Below are positions 1-5,866 of a DNA stretch of 23,753 bases, piece by piece; the stretch's first letter is position 1, and the number at the start of each line of letters is the position of its first letter. The position numbers were made by a program, and so were the translations under genes. Under the pieces are notes generated by a model. The model ran no database searches. It was not told where the DNA came from and worked only from the letters and a program-made list of their open reading frames with translations. The stretch is from Minisyncoccota bacterium (GTDB lineage Bacteria > Patescibacteria > Paceibacteria > UBA9973), in assembly GCA_028696935.1 (NCBI GenBank), contig JAQVGE010000002.1:1-23753 (forward strand), in the 5' to 3' direction.

Positions 1-2
1 TT

Positions 3-47
3 ACACGGTTATCCAATGCGACGGAAGAAAGGAAAAAGAAAACATGA
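3..47 (+). CDS. 3' end of an upstream gene (partial)
   Basis: The 15 codons before the ssb start are open in this frame and end in TGA at 45-47. That stop overlaps the ssb ATG in an ATGA junction, the tight coupling used elsewhere in this operon. The visible C-terminus is basic (ends EERKKKT). Frame 1 is also open and stops at 49-51 (ends KGKRKHE), so the frame is not settled. Too little is visible to name the product. Confidence 0.3.
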   Translation, partial: TRLSNATEERKKKT

Positions 48-469
48 ATAAATGGCTGGGAAGTTGGACGGTATCGGAAGAACCGAAAATCAAATATGAC
101 GGCGACAAGGCTTCATTCGTTGCTTTTACAATTATGACAAAGCGAAACGTGAAGTACGAAGAAGGCCGTCAGATGGTCGATTTTATCGACGTCAAGTGTT
201 TAGAACATAACGCGGAATTTGCCCGAAATTATGTCCGCAAAGGAAAGAAGATAGAAGTCACCGGGCCGTTACAGTCCGGAAGCTATACAGACAAGGACGG
301 CCGAAAGGTTTATACCAAAACAGTCCTTGCCGAAACAATCGAATTCGCACAGACAAAAGCCGAAGAAGAAGCAGAAAGCCAGAAGAACCAGCAGACACCG
401 CCACCGGCGCCGGCTGATAGTTTTATGGATATACCAGAAGGAATCGACCAGGAACTTCCGTTCCATTAA
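44..469 (+). CDS. ssb: Single-stranded DNA-binding protein (SSB), OB fold
   Basis: This 141-aa protein should coat single-stranded phage DNA during replication and recombination in the cytoplasm. Residues 1-105 have the SSB OB-fold pattern: an N-terminal strand starting MNKWLGSWTVSEEP, then a central FIDVKCLEHNAEFARNYVRKG segment where SSBs normally have the W..AE....Y..KG motif, then the VTGPLQSGSYTDKDGRKVYT hairpin. Residues 106-141 are a low-complexity E/Q/P-rich linker with an acidic tail ending ELPFH. The canonical tail ends in Pro-Phe; here a His follows the Phe. The ATG sits 8-17 nt after a GAAGAAAGGA ribosome binding site. It is the first complete gene of the early block, consistent with a replication module lying upstream. 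Confidence 0.93.
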   Translation: MNKWLGSWTVSEEPKIKYDGDKASFVAFTIMTKRNVKYEEGRQMVDFIDVKCLEHNAEFARNYVRKGKKIEVTGPLQSGSYTDKDGRKVYTKTVLAETIEFAQTKAEEEAESQKNQQTPPPAPADSFMDIPEGIDQELPFH

Positions 470-479
470 GGGGGAAACA

Positions 480-680
480 ATGAAGAACAATGACTTGAAA
501 CTGAACGGATCAGGCGTTCGCGACGTAACAGCGGAAAAGGCAATCAGAAAAGCAGATCACCAGCCTTACGAAGTTACTGAAATGTTGGAAATGTTGAAAA
601 AGATAACTGACTTATGGGGTTACGAAATCGAAGGCCGCGTCGCCTTCAAGAACAAGAAAACCGGAATTGTTTACAAGTAA
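480..680 (+). CDS. Small hypothetical protein (66 aa)
   Basis: I chose the ATG at 480 because AAGGGGGAA lies just upstream and it follows the ssb stop by 10 nt. A longer in-frame reading begins inside ssb and has no supporting site. The 66-aa product is charged and soluble, with no signal peptide or membrane segment. A helical central part (EVTEMLEMLKKITDLWGYEI) is followed by a short basic beta-like tail (GRVAFKNKKTGIVYK). I do not recognise the family. The position between ssb and the ASCH gene places it in the early operon. Confidence 0.75.
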   Translation: MKNNDLKLNGSGVRDVTAEKAIRKADHQPYEVTEMLEMLKKITDLWGYEIEGRVAFKNKKTGIVYK

Positions 681-691
681 GGTGGTAAAGA

Positions 692-895
692 ATGAGAGAA
701 AAAGCAATCGAAGAATTAAAGAAATACGGCTATTCGGCCGGAGAAGAAAACGGCGTCCTGATGGTTTACTATGAAGGCCCGGACAAAGCATTCAACAAAG
801 TTTTCATAAACGCTTGCGCAATCGCTAAGTCGGTCGGATATAACGCAAGTATCGGAATGAGAAACCGCAAAGCGAAGGAAGGTGAAGAACAGTGA
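692..895 (+). CDS. Small hypothetical protein (67 aa)
   Basis: This 67-aa protein starts 11 nt after the previous stop, behind a strong AAGGTGG site at about 680-686. It reads like a small alpha/beta fold: an N-terminal helix (EKAIEELKKYGYSAGEE), two strands (GVLMVYYEG), then a helix (FINACAIAKSVGYNASIGMR) and a basic/acidic tail. There are no metal ligands or membrane segment. Its TGA stop overlaps the GTG start of the ASCH gene (GTGA), so the two are probably translationally coupled. I do not recognise the function. Confidence 0.78.
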   Translation: MREKAIEELKKYGYSAGEENGVLMVYYEGPDKAFNKVFINACAIAKSVGYNASIGMRNRKAKEGEEQ

Positions 896-1701
896 AAACA
901 GTCTTAATCAGCATAAAAAGAAACTGGTGGGAACTGATTGCCGAAGGGAAGAAAGAAATCGAGATCCGCAAGAGCGCGCCGAAAGATATTGAATTCCCTT
1001 TCAAGGTCGTTTGCTATCAGTCTGGAAAAGGAATCGTCGGACATTTTGTTTGTAAATGTATCACGAAATCGAATTTATACCAGTATTTCGCGGAACGAAG
1101 TTGTCTGACCGTGGAAGAATTAAGCAGATACGCAAATTTAAGCACGACAAGAAAAGATCAGTTCTTGTATGCCTGGGTTATCAAGAAAGGTTCGGCGGTT
1201 GCATACAACGAAGTTTACGACGTGAAAAAAGTCGGATTGCAACGTCCGCCGCAAAGCTGGTGTTATATATCGGATTTCACAGACAACAAAGTCGCTTATA
1301 GCTTCAACAACGAAAGCTACGGTTCGACCTACGACAATGACGAAGAAGCACTGAAGGACGCGCTGGAAGAAATTCAGTTCATGGAAAAAGAAGGCGAAAA
1401 GATTCCTGATCGTGTTTACATCGGTCAATGTGAAATGTTCAAGCCGAACCTTTCTTCTTCTGGCTGGGACGTGATAGAAGCCGCAATCCAACAAGCCGAC
1501 GACGAAGGCTTCGGAGAATGGGACGAAGATTATTTGTCAGACGTCAAAACAGAACAGCGCGACGAGTTGGAAGAAGAACTTGACGCCGTATTCCAGAAAT
1601 GGATCACACGCCACGGCCTGGAAGCAAACTTTTATAAAGTGAATTGCTATGATACATACATTTACACCGGCGGAAAATTAGAAAAGGAGATCATCGAATA
1701 A
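892..1701 (+). CDS. ASCH-domain protein with an extra C-terminal domain
   Basis: This 269-aa protein has a GTG start overlapping the previous stop, with GGAAGGTG about 8 nt upstream. Residues 1 to about 118 match the ASCH fold (related to PUA): the hallmark W-[EL]-x-I-x-x-G-x-K-x-x-E-x-R-K appears as NWWELIAEGKKEIEIRKSAP, followed by beta strands with VVCYQSGKGIVGHFVC. ASCH proteins bind RNA or nucleotides, and some act on modified nucleosides. Residues about 140-269 form a second acidic domain (AYSFNNESYGSTYDNDEEAL, then GWDVIEAAIQQADDEGFGEW, DELEEELDAVFQKWITRHGL), which I read as a separate phage domain of unknown role. The ASCH call rests on motif recognition; the substrate is unknown. Confidence 0.8.
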   Translation: MKTVLISIKRNWWELIAEGKKEIEIRKSAPKDIEFPFKVVCYQSGKGIVGHFVCKCITKSNLYQYFAERSCLTVEELSRYANLSTTRKDQFLYAWVIKKGSAVAYNEVYDVKKVGLQRPPQSWCYISDFTDNKVAYSFNNESYGSTYDNDEEALKDALEEIQFMEKEGEKIPDRVYIGQCEMFKPNLSSSGWDVIEAAIQQADDEGFGEWDEDYLSDVKTEQRDELEEELDAVFQKWITRHGLEANFYKVNCYDTYIYTGGKLEKEIIE

Positions 1702-1922
1702 TGAACCAGGAAGAAAGAATCAAAAGATTTATGCAGTTAATGACAGAAGCCACAAAGGAAACCGGATTCACCTACGCCGTAGAACACGGACAGAATATCG
1801 TTCTTTTTGACGTACAGAACAATACTCCGGTAGAACTTGAAATCACAGTCGGAACCGAAGTCAAGAGAACGAACGGACAGACACAGATCACGACCTTCGA
1901 CAAGTCGGAAGTCCAGGAATAA
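1701..1922 (+). CDS. Small hypothetical protein (73 aa)
   Basis: The ATG overlaps the stop of the ASCH gene by one base (TAATG) and uses AAGGAG at 1684-1689. The 73-aa product has an N-terminal helix (EERIKRFMQLMTEATKETGF) and then an all-beta part (YAVEHGQNIVLFDVQNNTPV, ELEITVGTEVKRTNGQTQIT). No catalytic motif or membrane segment is visible. The one-base overlap with the ASCH gene suggests joint expression. Function unknown. Confidence 0.78.
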   Translation: MNQEERIKRFMQLMTEATKETGFTYAVEHGQNIVLFDVQNNTPVELEITVGTEVKRTNGQTQITTFDKSEVQE

Positions 1923-1939
1923 AAAGAAAGGCGGCAATT

Positions 1940-2221
1940 ATGGCAAAAAGGAAAGCAAACAAACGCCCTGAATATGTTGTAATTTGCCGCGAATTCGACC
2001 GAAGAAATGAAAAGGTTGAAATCACGGTAATAGATAAAGGCGTAACCGATCACTTAATGGACGGGCTTATCAAAATTCATTTAAAGGATCCACATAAAAG
2101 ATATTTTTTGACACTGAAAAAAGATTATCAGGTTTTCGGCCAGGTATATATTAAACAGATTGAAGCTATGACAATCAAGAACAATAAAAGAATTGTTGAA
2201 CTTGGCGTTGACCTGGAATAA
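1940..2221 (+). CDS. Hypothetical basic protein (93 aa)
   Basis: The start follows a clear AAAGGCGG site at 1927-1934. The 93-aa product is Lys/Arg-rich, particularly at its first 15 residues (MAKRKANKRPEYVVICREFD). It seems to be beta-rich with repeated hydrophobic-charged alternation (KVEITVIDKG, DYQVFGQVYIKQIEAMTIKN). A basic N-terminus could bind nucleic acid, but no named motif is present. It belongs to the early operon and its function is unknown. Confidence 0.75.
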   Translation: MAKRKANKRPEYVVICREFDRRNEKVEITVIDKGVTDHLMDGLIKIHLKDPHKRYFLTLKKDYQVFGQVYIKQIEAMTIKNNKRIVELGVDLE

Positions 2222-2244
2222 TAAGACCGAAAGGAAATAAGCAA

Positions 2245-2490
2245 ATGAAAAATACACTTACAGACTTAAACAATCACCTTTTCGCCGAACTGGAACGATT
2301 GTCCGATGAAGATATGGACGAAGAAGAAATCAAAAAAGAAGTTCAGAGAAGCAAAGCAATAACCAGCGTTGCAAAAGTGATTGTTGACAATGGAAAACTA
2401 GCACTAGACACCATGAAACACATGGACGAATACGGATATAACCAGGGAAACAAACAAAAGGTTCCTGAAATGTTGGAGATGAAAAAATAA
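2245..2490 (+). CDS. Hypothetical acidic helical protein (81 aa), upstream of HNH gene
   Basis: This 81-aa protein starts after an AAAGGAA site. It is predicted helical and acidic in the middle (LSDEDMDEEEIKKEVQRSKA, ITSVAKVIVDNGKLALDTMK), with a Lys-rich end. Its last base overlaps the first base of the HNH endonuclease start (TAATG), so translation of the two is probably coupled. Proteins of this look are often found beside phage nuclease genes, but I cannot give a role. No metal-binding, membrane or signal features were seen. Confidence 0.75.
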   Translation: MKNTLTDLNNHLFAELERLSDEDMDEEEIKKEVQRSKAITSVAKVIVDNGKLALDTMKHMDEYGYNQGNKQKVPEMLEMKK

Positions 2491-3272
2491 TGTCTATCAG
2501 ATACCCGAAGGAAGTAAAAGAATACATGAGAACAATAATTCCGGGAAGGCGTTTCGATGAAGTGGCCGACCTGGTAAATAAAAAGTTCGGAACTGAATAT
2601 TCTGAAAAACAAATGTATTCATTCGCTAAAAACAATAAGATTAAAAACGGACTTGGAACTGGAAGAAGAAATCCATATTCAGACGTATTCCCGGAAGAAA
2701 TTCATAAATACATCGTGAATAATTACGCCGGAGTAGGCCCGAAGGAAATGTCGGAACGATTGAATAAAAAGTTCGGCCGTTCTTACACGAAAGATCAGAT
2801 AAAAGGGTTTTATAATAATCATTCGCTTAATAGCGGATTGACCGGAAGATTTGAAAAAGGACACATACCAGAAAACGGGTTCACAAGCGACAACCTTCCG
2901 CCTGGTGGCTTCAAATACAGATTCAAGAAAGGTCAGCAATCGAAAAATAAAAGGCCGGTCGGATCCGAAAGAATATCAGTCGATGGCTATGTGGAAATAA
3001 AGGTCAAAGAACCGAATGTCTGGCGCCTGAAACAACATGTCGTTTGGGAACAACACAACGGAAAAGTGCCGGAAGGAATGAAATTGATATTCCTGGACGG
3101 AAACAAGGAAAATGTCACGATTGAAAATCTTGAAATTGTTACAAATGACGAAATGCTGGAAATGAATAGAAACGGCCTTCGTTTCGATGATCCTGATTTC
3201 ACAAGAACGGGGATCCTGATCGCAAAGGTAAACAGAACGGCCGCAAAGAAGGCGAAAAATGAAAAAGATTAA
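2490..3272 (+). CDS. HNH endonuclease with tandem N-terminal DNA-binding repeats
   Basis: This 260-aa protein should nick or cut DNA. Residues about 7-59 and 66-120 are two copies of one unit: compare VADLVNKKFGTEYSEKQMYS with MSERLNKKFGRSYTKDQIKG, each followed by a GL.TGR turn. They look like tandem helix-turn-helix modules. Residues 175-222 match the HNH_3 core: WRLKQHVVWEQHNGKVPEGM, then FLDGNKENVTIENLEIVTN. The first His is H183 and the Asn/Asp framework is kept (D203, N205, N213). The usual second His of the core is F201, a change seen in other phage members of this family as I recall them. It could be a free-standing homing nuclease or a replication/packaging nuclease; operon-embedded position and coupled start favour a resident phage gene. 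Confidence 0.88.
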   Translation: MSIRYPKEVKEYMRTIIPGRRFDEVADLVNKKFGTEYSEKQMYSFAKNNKIKNGLGTGRRNPYSDVFPEEIHKYIVNNYAGVGPKEMSERLNKKFGRSYTKDQIKGFYNNHSLNSGLTGRFEKGHIPENGFTSDNLPPGGFKYRFKKGQQSKNKRPVGSERISVDGYVEIKVKEPNVWRLKQHVVWEQHNGKVPEGMKLIFLDGNKENVTIENLEIVTNDEMLEMNRNGLRFDDPDFTRTGILIAKVNRTAAKKAKNEKD

Positions 3273-3579
3273 AAGCGTTATTTATTACGAATGTCCGGTG
3301 TGCGGAAGAAATTCTTCGAACCGCCAGGAAATGCAAAAACATTTTGTAACACATACGTTAAAAACAGACGAAGTTGTCTATTGTAATATTTGCGGCGCCG
3401 GCTGGCATGTAAACCACTACGGAAGAACACGGGCGGTATTGCTGGCCGAACATTGTCACCAGAAACACATTGACGAAGGAAACGCTGACGATCTGGCCGG
3501 ACAAAGCTATTTCTTGACCGGCGGATCTATCGGCTATGTGAAAGTGAAAGAAGGCAAAAATGAAAAAGAAACAGACTGA
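3259..3579 (+). CDS. Putative zinc-finger protein (106 aa)
   Basis: The start lies inside the last codons of the HNH gene (14-nt overlap) behind AAGAAGG at 3246-3252. Two metal-ligand sets are visible. The first is C12-x2-C15-x12-H28-x3-H32, a classical C2H2 spacing. The second is C42-x2-C45 followed by H65, C66, H67 and H70, which could make a second site. The rest is short and glycine-rich. Such proteins usually bind nucleic acid or protein partners. The 14-nt overlap ties it to the HNH nuclease, with which it may act. Family not recognised beyond the zinc ligands. Confidence 0.78.
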   Translation: MKKIKSVIYYECPVCGRNSSNRQEMQKHFVTHTLKTDEVVYCNICGAGWHVNHYGRTRAVLLAEHCHQKHIDEGNADDLAGQSYFLTGGSIGYVKVKEGKNEKETD

Positions 3580-3787
3580 ACCAGAAGACAGACCGTTCGC
3601 GGCGCTGGAACCATTGAACAACAATGATCCGGAACTGGAAAAAGCATATTTGAAATCTTACCCGATGGACAGAAAGGATTTACCGGAAAACGCGAAGTTG
3701 ATCGGAACGGTTGAAGTCCTGGCGTTTACGGCTGAAATCTTCCAGGACGAAGACGGCGACTTTATATCATGCGTACAAGAAAGGTGA
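3560..3787 (+). CDS. Small hypothetical acidic protein (75 aa)
   Basis: The ATG overlaps the end of the zinc-finger gene by 20 nt and is preceded by GAAAGAAGG at 3547-3554. The 75-aa product begins with a charged, probably flexible part (KKKQTEPEDRPFAALEPLNN). A short helix and a beta-like end follow (KLIGTVEVLAFTAEIFQDED). There are no ligands or membrane parts. Its role is unknown; the overlap indicates it is translated with the upstream zinc-finger gene. Confidence 0.72.
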   Translation: MKKKQTEPEDRPFAALEPLNNNDPELEKAYLKSYPMDRKDLPENAKLIGTVEVLAFTAEIFQDEDGDFISCVQER

Positions 3788-3796
3788 AAAAAGAAA

Positions 3797-4447
3797 ATGA
3801 ATAAATACAGAAAAGGCGGATATGTAGAACCAAAGAAAGAAGAAGTTGTGATGTTGAAACCGTGGCCGATCGGCGGCCCATTAAGACCTTGCATTGTAGA
3901 AATGCCAGGAAAGAAGTATAAAAACGCATTGTTTCATCGCTGGATTGAAAAAAGCGAAATTGTTCCGCCTAGTCCTATGGTTGGCGGACATTCCGGCGGC
4001 GTATTACAGTTCACACTTGCAATCGTGGAATTTGAAGACGGATCTGTTCGGAAAATACTTCCTGAAAGAATAAAATTCGCAGATAACGAAATCCAAAAAT
4101 ATTGTTTCAGGAAAGAAAACGAGAGATTTAAACACGGGGATTGTTCGAAATGTATGTTTTATACAGACATAGAACCAGGGAATTTTCAATGTACCTTCGG
4201 CGCCGTGGAAACTAACGAAAACGATGAAAAATATCGTGAAACATATTGCTGGGAAGTGAAACAGAAAGTCGATTCCGACGACGCGATGGATCTTGGAATG
4301 TTACTGGCTTACCAAAGCGTAAAAGAAGAAATCGACACGATATTACATGAATTAAGCAGAAAAGGCTTCGAAGAACCGAAAGGGTTTTCGGTTATCAAAG
4401 CATTCGTTGAAGATAATATCAAGGAGATCGGGGGAATACAGAAATAA
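3797..4447 (+). CDS. Hypothetical protein with four-Cys cluster (216 aa)
   Basis: The start follows AAGGTG by about 12 nt. Residues about 45-95 look like a small beta barrel: FHRWIEKSEIVPPSPMVGGH is followed by LQFTLAIVEFEDGSVRKILP. Residues 116-151 hold four cysteines (C116-x2-C119, C132, C151), a plausible zinc or structural site. Residues 160-216 are helical and acidic. There is no signal peptide, so disulfides are less likely than metal binding. The gene sits in a cluster of Cys-rich proteins (3259-4933). I do not recognise the family. Confidence 0.75.
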   Translation: MNKYRKGGYVEPKKEEVVMLKPWPIGGPLRPCIVEMPGKKYKNALFHRWIEKSEIVPPSPMVGGHSGGVLQFTLAIVEFEDGSVRKILPERIKFADNEIQKYCFRKENERFKHGDCSKCMFYTDIEPGNFQCTFGAVETNENDEKYRETYCWEVKQKVDSDDAMDLGMLLAYQSVKEEIDTILHELSRKGFEEPKGFSVIKAFVEDNIKEIGGIQK

Positions 4448-4448
4448 A

Positions 4449-4622
4449 ATGTCGAACACAAAAAAGATTAAACCAGGCTATCACTGGGAATGCAAATATT
4501 GTGATTCAACGCTTGCCGTTCAAAGCCCGTATGAAGAAAAAGGCTTCCTTGTGTGCGGAAGGTGCGGCGCTGAATGGGAAGATTGTAAAATCGAAGTAAA
4601 GGACGAAGAAAATTATGATTAA
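4449..4622 (+). CDS. Small zinc-ribbon protein (57 aa)
   Basis: I chose ATG 4449, one base after the previous stop; the longer in-frame reading begins inside the upstream gene. The 57-aa product carries paired CxxC knuckles, C15-x2-C18 and C36-x2-C39, with W13 and W43 near them, the layout of a zinc ribbon. A GGGGGAA stretch at about 4430-4436 may be the ribosome binding site, with rather long spacing. Small ribbons of this type are common in phage early regions, where they may bind DNA or RNA polymerase; the partner is unknown here. Confidence 0.72.
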   Translation: MSNTKKIKPGYHWECKYCDSTLAVQSPYEEKGFLVCGRCGAEWEDCKIEVKDEENYD

Positions 4623-4785
4623 AGTCGGAGATATGGTTATTTGTAGACAAGAAAATGTTATAGGCGTGGTGATAAAACAATATGTTCCTACGGCTTGCGA
4701 AGAACAAACTATGATTATGACGGTTGACGGAAGAAAATTCCACGCGCCTACTAGAATGTTTGAAAGGTGTAATAAAAATGGGTAA
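4615..4785 (+). CDS. Small hypothetical protein (56 aa), possible SH3-like fold
   Basis: The ATG overlaps the zinc-ribbon stop region by 8 nt and AAAGGA at about 4598-4603 precedes it. The stop TAA overlaps the start of the next gene by 8 nt, so the open frame fits exactly between its neighbours, which supports it as real. The sequence starts MIKVGDMVICRQENVIGVVI, a KOW/SH3-like beta opening (KVGD-V), and continues with KFHAPTRMFERCNKNG. It holds three cysteines (C10, C28, C52) but no CxxC. Function unknown. Confidence 0.68.
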   Translation: MIKVGDMVICRQENVIGVVIKQYVPTACEEQTMIMTVDGRKFHAPTRMFERCNKNG

Positions 4786-4933
4786 ATGTTGCGAATGGGA
4801 ATGTAGTTCATGCGGAAAGAAAGTTTGCTGTTTTGATTGCGAACAAAATAGCCAGTGTGAAGAAAAATGTCCTAGTAAAGATAAACACGAATGTTTTGAA
4901 TATGTGGAAGACAAGGAAAACGAAGAAGGTTGA
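4778..4933 (+). CDS. Very Cys-rich mini-protein (51 aa)
   Basis: ATG 4778 follows GAAAGGTG at 4762-4769 with normal spacing. Ten of 51 residues are cysteine (positions 4, 5, 9, 12, 17, 18, 21, 27, 31 and 39), and the C-terminal 12 residues are acidic. The spacing C9-x2-C12 and C18-x2-C21 suggests a compact metal-binding knot, possibly for two zinc ions. There is no signal peptide, so it is probably cytoplasmic. It could be a metal-binding adaptor or an inhibitor of a host enzyme; the sequence does not decide. Confidence 0.7.
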   Translation: MGKCCEWECSSCGKKVCCFDCEQNSQCEEKCPSKDKHECFEYVEDKENEEG

Positions 4934-4937
4934 AAAC

Positions 4938-5441
4938 ATGAATAAACGACCAGAAATAACAAAAATGCTATCACTTTCGGTCGAAAGATACATAAATCCG
5001 AAAAATGATCCTAGAATTTACATGGCGGCGGAAGTCGCTTTTGACTACGCCACCAGCCACGCGGTACGTGTTGACTTTATGAAGTTTAAGCCGGTGAACA
5101 ATACTATTTCTGGAATTGAAAAGGGCGATTTTTATTGTTTCGAAGTGAAATCTTCGGTTGAAGACTTCCATTCGAAGAACGGCCACAATTTCATCGGTGA
5201 TTTTAACTATTATGTCATGCCGGAAGAAGTGTTCCAGGAAGTGAAGAACGAAATTCCTTACAAAGTCGGCGTTCTTGTCCCTGATGGAATGAATTATCGC
5301 GGTGAATGTTATGATTTAAAATCTATCAAGAAATCTATGAGAAAAGACAGAGAAAGGCCGGTTTCTGAAATGTTGCTTATGATGTTTAGATCGGCGAATA
5401 GAGTAAATTACAAAAAGAAAGGTAAAACCGAAAATGAATGA
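4938..5441 (+). CDS. PD-(D/E)XK nuclease-fold protein, MmcB-like
   Basis: I chose ATG 4938, behind GAAGAAGG at 4922-4929; the longer in-frame reading runs back through the Cys-rich gene. The 167-aa protein resembles the MmcB DNA-repair family of restriction-endonuclease-like folds. Catalytic-type residues are E32 (AEVAFDYA), D46 (VRVDFMKF) and the core E69-V-K71 in FYCFEVKSSVEDFHS, then strands NYYVMPEEVF and KVGVLVPDG. Known members are linked to repair of DNA damage and transformation. In a phage it may process recombination intermediates or attack host DNA. The C-terminus (about 130-167) is strongly basic and could hold DNA. The fold call is from motif recognition. Confidence 0.8.
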   Translation: MNKRPEITKMLSLSVERYINPKNDPRIYMAAEVAFDYATSHAVRVDFMKFKPVNNTISGIEKGDFYCFEVKSSVEDFHSKNGHNFIGDFNYYVMPEEVFQEVKNEIPYKVGVLVPDGMNYRGECYDLKSIKKSMRKDRERPVSEMLLMMFRSANRVNYKKKGKTENE

Positions 5442-5724
5442 TAAAATAATCGAACTGTTAGAGCTTGACATCATGGACGACTACGGGAAAGTGGAATTTA
5501 CAGAAGAATCGAAGAACCTGATCGAAGAAATCGCGGAAGAATGCAGAAAAACAGAATTATATAAACATTTCACGGAAAAAGAAAAGGAATACGCGGAAGG
5601 CCTGACAGCCGAAGAAGTGTTTCGCGATATGGTTTGTAAAATTGCGGCCGCACCGACCAAGATCCACGCGATAGCAAGCGCAAAGTTATTGATTCCAATA
5701 ATAGACGATAAATTGAAAAAATAA
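5434..5724 (+). CDS. Hypothetical acidic helical protein (96 aa)
   Basis: This gene overlaps the MmcB-like gene by 8 nt and uses AAAGG at 5418-5422. The 96-aa product is rich in Glu/Lys helices (EESKNLIEEIAEECRKTELY, TAEEVFRDMVCKIAAAPTKI). It ends in a hydrophobic-basic helix (AKLLIPIIDDKLKK). No metal site or membrane segment is convincing. It is the last gene of the early block before the control region. Function not recognised. Confidence 0.75.
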   Translation: MNDKIIELLELDIMDDYGKVEFTEESKNLIEEIAEECRKTELYKHFTEKEKEYAEGLTAEEVFRDMVCKIAAAPTKIHAIASAKLLIPIIDDKLKK

Positions 5725-5747
5725 ACTTTAAAATGTATTGATAAAGG

Positions 5748-5776
5748 TTGACTTTACATAACAAAAAACGTAAAAT
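5748..5776 (+). promoter_or_regulatory. Vegetative (sigma-A type) promoter for the regulator gene
   Basis: TTGACT at 5748-5753 and TAAAAT at 5771-5776 are separated by exactly 17 bp. This is close to the bacterial consensus TTGACA-17-TATAAT. It points at the regulator gene starting at 5867, leaving a leader of about 80 nt that carries the dyad at 5824-5849. This gives the regulator a separate start of transcription besides read-through from the early operon. Confidence 0.65.
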
Positions 5777-5823
5777 AAAAAGACGGAACGCCTTTCACAG
5801 CTTTTCCGCCCTAAACCTTTAAT

Positions 5824-5849
5824 AATCATAGCATAATAAGCCTATGATT
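5824..5849. promoter_or_regulatory. 8-bp inverted repeat upstream of the regulator (operator candidate)
   Basis: AATCATAG at 5824-5831 is perfectly complementary to CTATGATT at 5842-5849, with a 10-bp spacer. It lies between the promoter at 5748-5776 and the ribosome binding site AAGGGG of the regulator. It could be an operator for a dimeric repressor (autoregulation) or a weak RNA hairpin. There is no T-run, so it is not a terminator. Confidence 0.45.
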
Positions 5850-5866
5850 TCAAGGGGAAGCTGGAA

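Noticed and set aside
327..479. Upstream extension of the 66-aa gene into ssb
   Set aside because: The extension (KQSNSHRQKPKKKQKARRTS) is the out-of-frame reading of the ssb linker; ATG 480 has the ribosome binding site.
4468..4974. 168-aa minus-strand open frame opposite the Cys-rich genes
   Set aside because: It is Ser/Phe/His-rich, as expected from reading the antisense of GAA/AAA-rich coding sequence, and the + strand genes there have overlapping starts and good sites.
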